DNA of 36,383 bases from Fodinibius sp050117475. Its GTDB lineage: Bacteria; Bacteroidota; Rhodothermia; Balneolales; Balneolaceae. Every line of letters begins with the position of its first letter. Positions within the stretch are counted from its first letter, which is position 1. A program made the position numbers and the translations under genes. This document shows, one piece after another, positions 25,081 to 31,908 of the stretch. Where the stretch lies: positions 1 to 36,383 of the forward strand of contig JASFMR010000026.1 of assembly GCA_050117475.1 (NCBI GenBank), read 5' to 3'. The notes under the pieces are model-generated. The model did no database searches. It was not told the origin of the DNA and worked only from the letters and a program-made list of their open reading frames with translations.

Positions 25081-26298
25081 TTATGACGGAGATGCTTGGG
25101 GTTTGTTGAAAATTTTATGCAGGATCCGCAATGCGACTTCCCTTTTCGATCCTTCGATGCTTACTTTATCATTCCTTCCCAAGAGATGAACTTTGTTCGT
25201 ATCCACCTCAAAGCCGGCATCCTGTTCGGTTAAAGAGTTGGCGACGATCCAATCGGATTTCTTTTCCGTTAACTTTTTTTGTGCATTTTCGATCAGGTTT
25301 TCCGTTTCCATCGCAAAGCCGATCAACACTTGTCTATCCGTTTTGTGATTGCCCAGCCAAGCCAGAATATCAGGAGTCTTTCGAAGCTCCAGCGTGGTGT
25401 CCGCAGTATCTTTTTTAACCTTTTGATTATGGAATACTTTTGGAGAAAAGTCAGAAACAGCCGCCGCCATGATGACCACATCTGCGTCGTGATGACGTTT
25501 CACCTGTTCAAAAAGTTCCTGAGCCGTATTAATTTCAATCGTTTCAATTCCGTCCGGGGTTGGGATATGGATGGGACCGTGAATTAATGTTACATGAGCA
25601 CCCAGCTTTTGAGCAGCTTCAGCCATAGCTAAGCCCATTTTTCCGGAACTGGGATTAGAAATAAAACGTACCGGGTCGATGGGTTCCCGGGTAGGCCCTG
25701 CCGTGATAACTACCTTCTTCCCCGAAAGCGGGCCTGTACTTCGATGCTCTGAAATGATTTGGTCACTTTTCTTAAGGATTGCTTCAATCTCTGGTAGACG
25801 CCCCTTTCCCTCCAGTCCACTGGCCAAGTATCCCTCTTCGGGCTCCAGAATATGATATCCAAACTCACTTATGGATTTGAGATTTTTTTGTACTGCGGGA
25901 GATTCATACATTTCTCCATCCATTGTGGGACAAATTAACAAAGGACAACGTGCGGCAAGTACGGTGGCTGTGAGCATGTTATCCGAAATGCCGTGAGCGA
26001 TCTTGGCCATGGTATTGGCCGTGCATGGAGCGATCACATAGAGATCGGCCCACTCGCCCCAGGAAATGTGTTGGGTCCATGATTCGGTAGATGCTTTATT
26101 CTCGGGAAAAACTTCCACAGCCACCTCATGTTTAGAAAGAGAAGCAAACGTTTCGACTCCCACAAAACGTGTGGCGTCGGGAGTCATGGCGACACGAACC
26201 TCGGCGCCCTTTCTCTGTAAAGACCGTAAAAGAAAAGCAGCCTTATAGGCTGCAATTCCTCCGGTGACACCGAGTATTATCCGTTTGCCGGATAACAT
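25081..26298 (-). CDS. coaBC: CoaBC: phosphopantothenoylcysteine decarboxylase / phosphopantothenate-cysteine ligase
   Basis: A bifunctional coenzyme A enzyme of 405 residues. The N-terminal flavoprotein CoaC (about 1-190) has GVTGGIAAYKAA (10-21), the catalytic His77 (TQHISW) and APCTANTMAKIAHG. The C-terminal CoaB ligase (about 191-400) has VVITAGPTREPIDPVRF, ISNPSSGKMG and AAAVSDF. Two CoaC positions differ from E. coli. The PAMN motif reads PTMD (residues 124-127), and the region containing E. coli Cys158 reads GYLASGLEGKGR with Ser160 where the cysteine would be. Related variants occur in Bacteroidota as I recall them, so activity is still likely. It starts six bases after rpoZ at the end of the yicC-gmk-rpoZ-coaBC cluster and converges on the histidine kinase gene. 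Confidence 0.93.
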   Translation of the reverse strand: MLSGKRIILGVTGGIAAYKAAFLLRSLQRKGAEVRVAMTPDATRFVGVETFASLSKHEVAVEVFPENKASTESWTQHISWGEWADLYVIAPCTANTMAKIAHGISDNMLTATVLAARCPLLICPTMDGEMYESPAVQKNLKSISEFGYHILEPEEGYLASGLEGKGRLPEIEAILKKSDQIISEHRSTGPLSGKKVVITAGPTREPIDPVRFISNPSSGKMGLAMAEAAQKLGAHVTLIHGPIHIPTPDGIETIEINTAQELFEQVKRHHDADVVIMAAAVSDFSPKVFHNQKVKKDTADTTLELRKTPDILAWLGNHKTDRQVLIGFAMETENLIENAQKKLTEKKSDWIVANSLTEQDAGFEVDTNKVHLLGRNDKVSIEGSKREVALRILHKIFNKPQASPS

Positions 26299-26304
26299 AA
26301 TTTA

Positions 26305-26598
26305 TTATTCTTCATCTTGAGGATAACGGAAATAAATTTCTCCCCGCCTCATTTCGTTAATAGCACGTTGCGTGGCATGGGGCAGTTTTTCAAATTCTTT
26401 AGAGATATTTTCCTGTTCCTCATTGAAAGAAAAGTCATCCTCATCTTCAAAACCCTCAAAATATTTCAGTTTTTCATCAAGCTGAAGCTTCTCTTCTGCG
26501 GCAATTTGACGAGCTCGCTTAGACATAATCGTAATCAATTCGTATTGATTACCAGTGTTTTTATTCAGCTTTTCAATATCAAGTGTTTTAATAGGCAT
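26305..26598 (-). CDS. rpoZ: RNA polymerase omega subunit
   Basis: A small RNA-polymerase assembly subunit. I take ATG 26598 as the start, giving 97 residues beginning MPIKTLDIEKL. A frame extension upstream to 26682 would run into gmk and has no omega-like sequence. NQYELITIMSKRARQIA (16-32) is the core omega/Rpb6 motif that packs on the beta-prime subunit. The middle is acidic and the C terminus (ATQRAINEMRRGEIYFRYP) is like that of Bacteroidota omega proteins. The gene lies seven bases after gmk and six before coaBC. The order yicC-gmk-rpoZ-coaBC is a widely conserved bacterial arrangement, and it supports the assignment of this short, divergent protein. Confidence 0.9.
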   Translation of the reverse strand: MPIKTLDIEKLNKNTGNQYELITIMSKRARQIAAEEKLQLDEKLKYFEGFEDEDDFSFNEEQENISKEFEKLPHATQRAINEMRRGEIYFRYPQDEE

Positions 26599-26605
26599 AT
26601 CGTTA

Positions 26606-27187
26606 CTAGCTTTTGTCAGTAATAAAGGGTTCAATAATTGCTTTAACTTCAGCGTAAGCAGTATCCAAATCGTCATTAACAACTGAAAAGTCGAAGTTAT
26701 CAGCGTAATTCATTTCCATTTCGGCCCGTTTCAAACGTTTTTGGATAGAGTATTTGTCTTCACTTCCTCTATTCTCGAGACGTTTCTTTAATTCCTCCAT
26801 TGTTGGAGGTTGAATAAAAATCGAAATGGCATCCGAGTTATAGAACCTCTGAACATTCAGTGCTCCTTTAACTTCGATATCAAGCAGGGGAAAATACCCA
26901 GAATCCACAAGTTTATCAACTTCTGACTGTAATGTACCGTACTTATTGCCACTGTATTCCTCCCACTCTAAAAAAGCTCCATCTTCAATTTTTTGGTTAA
27001 ATTCCTCTTCGGTAAGAAAAAAGTAATCTTTTCCGTGAACTTCGCCTTCTCGCGCTGGCCTGGTGGTTGCCGAAACAGAAAACTTAATTTCCGGAAATTC
27101 GTCGAGCAATCGGCGCGCTATGGTCGTTTTGCCAGCCCCGCTCGGAGCAACAACAACAATGACTTTTCCCTTTGGTTTGTTACTCAA
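26606..27187 (-). CDS. gmk: Guanylate kinase
   Basis: Phosphorylates GMP to GDP with ATP. The P-loop APSGAGKTT is at residues 14-22 and the GMP-binding segment SVSATTRPAREGEVHGKDYFF follows (split here: SVSATTRPAR / EGEVHGKDYFF). The start is interesting. A long N-terminal extension of the open frame reaches back to 27277, but it lies entirely inside the conserved C terminus of yicC. A TTG at 27187 (TTG-AGT-AAC), overlapping the yicC TAA and preceded by AGG about 10 bases upstream, gives a normal 193-residue kinase. I therefore use the TTG. The gene is tightly coupled to yicC and rpoZ. Confidence 0.93.
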   Translation of the reverse strand: MSNKPKGKVIVVVAPSGAGKTTIARRLLDEFPEIKFSVSATTRPAREGEVHGKDYFFLTEEEFNQKIEDGAFLEWEEYSGNKYGTLQSEVDKLVDSGYFPLLDIEVKGALNVQRFYNSDAISIFIQPPTMEELKKRLENRGSEDKYSIQKRLKRAEMEMNYADNFDFSVVNDDLDTAYAEVKAIIEPFITDKS

Positions 27188-28061
27188 CGTTTTGTACCTG
27201 CTCCCTGATTTGTTCGAGACTTTCCTTTGCCTGTACAACATACTGAGAAATTTCAGAATCATTGGCTTTTGATCCAATGGTATTAATCTCCCGATTGATT
27301 TCCTGGCTTAGAAAATTAAGGCGCCGGCCAACCGAATCATCGTTATTAACCGCTTTCCGAAAAAACTTAATGTGGGACTGAGTGCGCACAATTTCTTCAG
27401 TGATGTCCATCTTGTCCGCCAATACGGCTACTTCCATTTCAAGGCGGTCTGGATCGATTTTGTCGCTTTCAATCAAATTATTAATACGTTCCAGGAGCTG
27501 TTCTTTCGTTTGGGACGCGCGGGATTTCGTCTTTTCCTTAATGATATTCAGTATCTCTTCTATATGGGATATCCGCTGCTTAAGGTCATTCTCAAGCTGC
27601 TGACCTTCTTGGCGCCGCATAACCATTAATTCTTTGGCTGCACTTTCGGTAGACTTGCGCGTAAGCTCCCAGATTAATTCGAGGGTCTCTTCGTCCTGCT
27701 CTCTTGATTGAAAGATATCGTTAAACTGGAGAAACGTTTTAAGGCTTATTGGTTCTTCTATTCCCGCCGCATCCCGAAGTTTATTTAACATATCTTTATA
27801 GCCTGCTACCAGCTTCTCATTGAATGTTATATCGGGCTCACCGGTATCTGCTTTGTCAACTCTGACAGTTGCATTAACTTTTCCCCGTTCAATTTGTTCT
27901 TGTAACTGCTCTTTGAGTTCAAGCTCCTTATCCTGGAGCGATTGCGGGAGTCGAAAGGATATATCAAGGTATCGGCTGTTAACTGATTTTAGCTCTACTG
28001 TCACAGTGATACCGTCACATGAAGCTTCACCCCGGCCGAACCCCGTCATTGAAATAATCAT
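27180..28061 (-). CDS. yicC: YicC family endoribonuclease-like protein
   Basis: A 293-residue protein of the YicC/YloC family; characterised members act as endoribonucleases that affect small-RNA turnover. The start MIISMTGFGRGE is the invariant family N terminus, so ATG 28061 is chosen over an in-frame upstream ATG at 28097. Other signatures are ELKSVNSRYLDISFRLP (25-41) and the C-terminal DUF1732 region, which ends GSKANDSEISQYVVQAKESL...IREQVQNVE. The gene overlaps the gmk TTG by eight bases. yicC-gmk-rpoZ-coaBC is conserved across distant phyla, although the reason for linking this RNase to guanylate kinase is not settled. Confidence 0.92.
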   Translation of the reverse strand: MIISMTGFGRGEASCDGITVTVELKSVNSRYLDISFRLPQSLQDKELELKEQLQEQIERGKVNATVRVDKADTGEPDITFNEKLVAGYKDMLNKLRDAAGIEEPISLKTFLQFNDIFQSREQDEETLELIWELTRKSTESAAKELMVMRRQEGQQLENDLKQRISHIEEILNIIKEKTKSRASQTKEQLLERINNLIESDKIDPDRLEMEVAVLADKMDITEEIVRTQSHIKFFRKAVNNDDSVGRRLNFLSQEINREINTIGSKANDSEISQYVVQAKESLEQIREQVQNVE

Positions 28062-28133
28062 AAAATTTGGGTACCCGTTGAGAATTAATTTTAGCACCCT
28101 AAGATAAGAAAGTATAGGGCGTGATAAAATAAC

Positions 28134-29477
28134 CTAGTGTATAGACGCTATAACTTTTTCGGCAAGCTCGGCAGCCTTTTGAGCGGACGTTCCTTCTGAA
28201 TATACGCGTATTATGGGTTCTGTATTGGATTTTCGGAGATGTACCCAGCCGTCTTCGAAATCAATTTTTACGCCGTCTGTTGTATTTGGTTTATAGGCTT
28301 TAAATTTATTTTTAGCTTTCTCGAGTACGGCATCCCCGTCAATACCAGCCAGGGGTATTTTGCTTTTTCGCATTGAATAATCCGGAAGGCTATTGCGGTA
28401 TACGTCTGCTGTAATATCGCGTTCGGCCAAAAGTTGCAGCATCATTGCAACACCTACAAGCGAATCACGTCCATAATGCAAGTCGGGATTGATGACTCCT
28501 CCGTTGCCTTCGCCCCCGATAACGGCATCTACTTCCTGCATCTTCTTAACCACATTAATCTCACCTACTGCTGACCGGTGACATTTCTGTCCGTATTTAT
28601 GGGCGATGTCTTCTGCAACTCTTGAAGAGGAAAGGTTCGTAGCGCAAGCTCCTTCTTTTTTACTTAGCATAAAGTCAAAAGCAGCTGCCTGGGTATATTC
28701 TTCTCCGAAAATATTGCCTTTGTTAGTGATAAGTGCCAGACGGTCGGCATCCGGGTCGGTAACGATACCCAGGTCACAGTTTTTTTGTTTTACGAGTGAA
28801 CAAATGTCTTCAAGGTGTTCGGGAAGGGGTTCCGGGTTATGGGCGAATAGTCCGTTCGGCTCTTCGTTTATTTGATGGATCTGATTGATACCCAATGCTT
28901 TGAGCAAAGCAGGTATCCCAATGGCCCCGGTCCCGTTTACCGGATCGATAGCAATTGAAAAATTTTTGGAACGGATGAGGTCGCTATCGATATATGGGAG
29001 GTTGAGTATTTTCTGGATGTGATAATTCAGTGCTTCCTCATCATCTGTGACGGTTCCAATTTGATCATACTTTTGGTAAGAATAGGATTGATCGTTGCTG
29101 ATCTCAATTATTTTTTCACCTTGTTTGGCATCAAGGAACTCGCTGCTGCTGTTCAAAAGTTTAAGAGCATTCCATTCTGCCGGATTGTGACTGGCTGAAA
29201 TTATGATTGCCCCATCGGCATCGTGCTTAAGGACTGCCATTGCCACCGTAGGTGTTGGTACCACACCAACTTTAATAACAGTACAACCCACAGATTGGAG
29301 TGTAGCCACAACAATATCTTCGCAAATTTTTCCTGTTACACGCGTATCCCTTCCGACAACAACTTTTTCTCTTTGAGCCCATTCACCGAAAGCAGCGGTA
29401 AAACGAGTAATATTTTCCGGTGTCAAATCAGTTCCAAAAATGCCCCGGATACCCGAGACAGAAATCATTAATGACAT
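28134..29477 (-). CDS. glmM: Phosphoglucosamine mutase (alpha-D-phosphohexomutase family)
   Basis: Probably interconverts glucosamine 6-phosphate and glucosamine 1-phosphate for UDP-GlcNAc and peptidoglycan synthesis. The 447 residues carry the four family sites: the phosphoserine loop ISASHNPAEWNALK with Ser96, the metal-binding DPDADRL (Asp241, Asp243, Asp245), the sugar-binding GEGNGG (322-327) and the phosphate-binding SNTEPIIRVYSEG near the C terminus. The GEGNGG form and the short length are closer to archaeal-type GlmM and phosphomannomutase than to E. coli GlmM, so a phosphomannomutase role cannot be excluded. It has a TAnnTTTG element 75-82 bases upstream and lies 72 bases before yicC. 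Confidence 0.87.
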   Translation of the reverse strand: MSLMISVSGIRGIFGTDLTPENITRFTAAFGEWAQREKVVVGRDTRVTGKICEDIVVATLQSVGCTVIKVGVVPTPTVAMAVLKHDADGAIIISASHNPAEWNALKLLNSSSEFLDAKQGEKIIEISNDQSYSYQKYDQIGTVTDDEEALNYHIQKILNLPYIDSDLIRSKNFSIAIDPVNGTGAIGIPALLKALGINQIHQINEEPNGLFAHNPEPLPEHLEDICSLVKQKNCDLGIVTDPDADRLALITNKGNIFGEEYTQAAAFDFMLSKKEGACATNLSSSRVAEDIAHKYGQKCHRSAVGEINVVKKMQEVDAVIGGEGNGGVINPDLHYGRDSLVGVAMMLQLLAERDITADVYRNSLPDYSMRKSKIPLAGIDGDAVLEKAKNKFKAYKPNTTDGVKIDFEDGWVHLRKSNTEPIIRVYSEGTSAQKAAELAEKVIASIH

Positions 29478-29551
29478 ATTAATTTAGTAATCAGTTTCTA
29501 TTTTTGTTATTCAAACGGAGGTTTGTCGCTCTTCGGCAATGCCGGTTGAAG

Positions 29552-29559
29552 CAAATATA
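29552..29559 (-). promoter_or_regulatory. Candidate -7 element (TAnnTTTG type) for glmM
   Basis: The minus strand reads TATATTTG, a full consensus match, in the 111-base gap between the cobalamin adenosyltransferase gene and glmM. It implies a leader of about 65-70 bases. That leader contains a small CAAAC-CTCC-GTTTG hairpin. No convincing -33 TTG at standard spacing. Confidence 0.4.
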
Positions 29560-29588
29560 AGTGAATTGAAATAAGGATTACTGGCAAT

Positions 29589-30137
29589 TTACTGCCTTTC
29601 CGGTTTCCAGGCTTCCTCGGGAGCGCCCGCCTTTTTATTTTCATATCGGGCCAGTACAAACAGGAAATCCGAAAGGCGGTTCAGAAACTTAATCGTTTCA
29701 TCGGAAATATCGTCTGTTTTTTGGCAGGCAACGGCCGACCGTTCTGCCCTACGACATACGGTTCGTGCTACATGCAAGGTAGCTCCGGTTTTTGTCCCTC
29801 CCGGAAGGATGAAATTTTTTAAAGGGTCCAAATGCTTATCCATATTATCTATAGCCGTTTCCAAAAACTGGATATCTTCTTTTTTAATCCGATTTATTCG
29901 GGTTTTTGCAGAAGGAGGGGTTGCAAGGTCGGCACCTAATACGAGCAATAGTTCCTGAACCTTACGGAGGTAGCCGGTTCCCTCTTCCGAAAGTCCAAAA
30001 CTGGCAGCTAGCCCTGCCAGGGAGTTAAGTTCATCGACGGTACCGTAAGCATCAATACGTTCAGTTGACTTTGAGACGCGTTCTCCCCCAAAAAGAGAGG
30101 TATCCCCTGAATCACCTTTTTTGGTATATATCTTCAT
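29589..30137 (-). CDS. PduO-type ATP:cob(I)alamin adenosyltransferase
   Basis: Transfers the adenosyl group of ATP to cob(I)alamin to make adenosylcobalamin. The 182 residues form the trimeric helical PduO/MMAB family: the N-terminal ATP-binding motif IYTKKGDSGDTSLFGG (3-18), then RIDAYGTVDELNSLAG (28-43), the block LPGGTKTGATLHVARTVCRR and a C-terminal LNRLSDFLFVLARYEN. Length is normal. It implies that at least one adenosylcobalamin-dependent enzyme exists in the organism; none is in this window. It stands between yigZ (137-base gap) and glmM (111-base gap), so it may be its own transcription unit. Confidence 0.92.
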   Translation of the reverse strand: MKIYTKKGDSGDTSLFGGERVSKSTERIDAYGTVDELNSLAGLAASFGLSEEGTGYLRKVQELLLVLGADLATPPSAKTRINRIKKEDIQFLETAIDNMDKHLDPLKNFILPGGTKTGATLHVARTVCRRAERSAVACQKTDDISDETIKFLNRLSDFLFVLARYENKKAGAPEEAWKPERQ

Positions 30138-30274
30138 GATGTTTTATAGATAATAATTCAATTAGCCTAAAAGTAAGGAGCAAACAGCAGATTTTCAGGT
30201 TGAAAAATTGAAATCATGGATCTTACGGTAATTTATAAGATTAAAATTGCAGCCTATGCTAAATATTCCAAAAC

Positions 30275-30895
30275 CTAGGTTCGCATGGTCAAAAATCCGG
30301 ATCCTATTTTTTCTATTTCAATTCCTTTGTGTTCCAGTTTTTCTAAGTGAGTTGTAAATTTATTCGCCTCTTCTGTTCTGCATGCCATATCAAGTGTTAC
30401 ATTTTCCAGGTATTGGGCATCCAGCTCTTTGAGATCAAAACGGTATTTCAATTTGTCAATTTGAGACTGCTGATTATAAGGATAAGTGATCCTGAAGTTT
30501 TTTGTCGGTACAATCGTAAGTAATGAAGCCTTGGAAAGGCATAGCTCGGCTGTATAACCGTATGCGTGAATCAGTCCGGATTTACCCAGTTTGGTCCCGC
30601 CAAAATATCTGACCACAACACAACCACCATTTATAAGATCAAATGACTTTAGCTTATTCAGAATAGGCAGACCCGCCGTCCCGGCAGGTTCTCCGTCATC
30701 CTGCGAAAATTCCGTAACTGAATTGGGATTCATCCGCCAGGCGTAACAGTGATGTGTTGCATCCGCGTACTTCGATTTGATTTTTCTGAGTTCACTCTCA
30801 AACTGTTCCACAGAGGAGACGGGGAAAAGATAGCCTATAAACTTCGATCCCCGGTCACGAAAGGTCTCCTGTGAAATGTCCTGGACAGTCTTCAA
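30275..30895 (-). CDS. yigZ: YigZ / IMPACT family protein
   Basis: A conserved protein of unknown biochemical role, related to the eukaryotic translation regulator IMPACT. The 206 residues contain KFIGYLFPV (18-26), the core DATHHCYAW, the signature EFSQDDGEPAGTAGLP, and VVVRYFGGTKLGKSGL in the UPF0029 domain. A C-terminal DUF1949-like ferredoxin-fold domain follows (about 135-206). The frame is closed by a TAA two codons upstream, leaving TTG 30895 as the start. The N terminus is a few residues shorter than many homologs, so start assignment is the weak point. No clear Shine-Dalgarno is present. It is divergent from sdhC. Confidence 0.87.
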   Translation of the reverse strand: MKTVQDISQETFRDRGSKFIGYLFPVSSVEQFESELRKIKSKYADATHHCYAWRMNPNSVTEFSQDDGEPAGTAGLPILNKLKSFDLINGGCVVVRYFGGTKLGKSGLIHAYGYTAELCLSKASLLTIVPTKNFRITYPYNQQSQIDKLKYRFDLKELDAQYLENVTLDMACRTEEANKFTTHLEKLEHKGIEIEKIGSGFLTMRT

Positions 30896-31134
30896 TGCTT
30901 AAGTTCTTAATAATTAATGATTATTAACAGTTTTCAGGCAACTCATTACCGATAGCGAAATACCAGCCACAATTTAGAATATTTCTGAATAAGATATTAG
31001 TCGCTAAACTCGGGGAGGTAGCCTTGCCTTTTTACTGATTTCACCCCATCTTCAACCACTCGGAACGAGGATCCGGACGTTGGCTTTAACGCAGCGGATC
31101 AACAAACAGCTAGAATTAATTACCAGACTTAACG
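30896..31134. other. 239-base divergent region between yigZ and the sdh operon
   Basis: It must hold the sdhCAB promoter and the yigZ leader. I see no TAnnTTTG element or TTGACA/TATAAT pair on either strand that I trust, no tRNA-like cloverleaf and no strong hairpin. The region is less AT-rich in the half next to sdhC. Confidence 0.5.
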
Positions 31135-31842
31135 ATGCCATCATTTCTTAAAGCGCTAAAGTCTCAAGTTGGACGAAAATATATTACGGGAATCACGGGC
31201 GTGGGCCTGATGATTTTTATCATTGAGCATCTCTTTGGAAACTTACTTTTGTTTGCAGATTCTCAGGCATACAACATGTACACCTATGATTTAGAAAGTA
31301 TGGGCTGGCTGTTGTATATCGCCGAGGCCGGGCTGGCTTTGTTTTTTATCTATCATGCTTTTCTTGGAATATCTATCTATTTGAACCGAAGAAAAGCCAG
31401 GCCCGAAGCTTACCACAAGTATCAAAGCAAGGGTGGGCCGAGCCACCAGACAATATCTGCCAAGAGTATGATACTTACGGGACTTGTACTCCTTGTTTTT
31501 TTAGTGATTCATCTCAACACCTTTAAGTTTGGTAATACGCAAATGATTCCGGTACCGGGGCATGCCGGCGAACAGATGCGCGATATGAAGGCATTGGTAA
31601 TAAGTACATTTCAGAGTCCGCTTTATACTTTTTCTTACATTTTTGTGATGATATTACTTGGCGTCCATTTGGGACATGGTTTTTGGAGTGCCTTTACTTC
31701 TTTATCTATGAAACACAAACGATTTTCAAAACTTATTTATACGGTCGGAGTAGTCTTTGCGATACTGATGGCTGTTGGATTTTTATTTATTCCGCTATAC
31801 ATCTTTGCTACCGGTGGACACGGAGCGTTAATTTCTTATTGA
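31135..31842 (+). CDS. sdhC: Succinate dehydrogenase cytochrome b subunit (type B, di-heme)
   Basis: The membrane anchor of complex II, exchanging electrons with menaquinone. The 235 residues form five membrane helices (about 18-40, 57-80, 109-130, 160-180, 200-225). His32 (EHLFGN), His74 (YHAFLG), His126 (IHLNTF) and His178 (GVHLGHGFW) are placed as the four axial ligands of two b-type hemes in the Wolinella/Bacillus type. There is no SdhD, as expected for this type. It is the first gene of sdhCAB, 66 bases before sdhA. Together with ubiE/menG it points to a menaquinone-based chain. The length and helix count make a fumarate-reductase role chemically possible as well. Confidence 0.95.
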   Translation: MPSFLKALKSQVGRKYITGITGVGLMIFIIEHLFGNLLLFADSQAYNMYTYDLESMGWLLYIAEAGLALFFIYHAFLGISIYLNRRKARPEAYHKYQSKGGPSHQTISAKSMILTGLVLLVFLVIHLNTFKFGNTQMIPVPGHAGEQMRDMKALVISTFQSPLYTFSYIFVMILLGVHLGHGFWSAFTSLSMKHKRFSKLIYTVGVVFAILMAVGFLFIPLYIFATGGHGALISY

Positions 31843-31908
31843 TCAAAACCCGAATCTGTCGATGTTATCGATATGGTTCGCGTTCTATAATTTAATTGGG
31901 GTTTATTC

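Noticed and set aside
28101..28127. Possible hairpin after glmM (CCCTA...TAGGG)
   Set aside because: Short and imperfect, with a 13-base loop and a weak T-run; not good enough to call a terminator.
30997..31098. A short minus-strand frame with coding-like codons in the yigZ-sdhC gap (contains RVVEDGVKSVKRQGYLPEF)
   Set aside because: Only about 33 codons between two stops, no good start or Shine-Dalgarno, and no family I recognise. It might be a relic, but I cannot support it.
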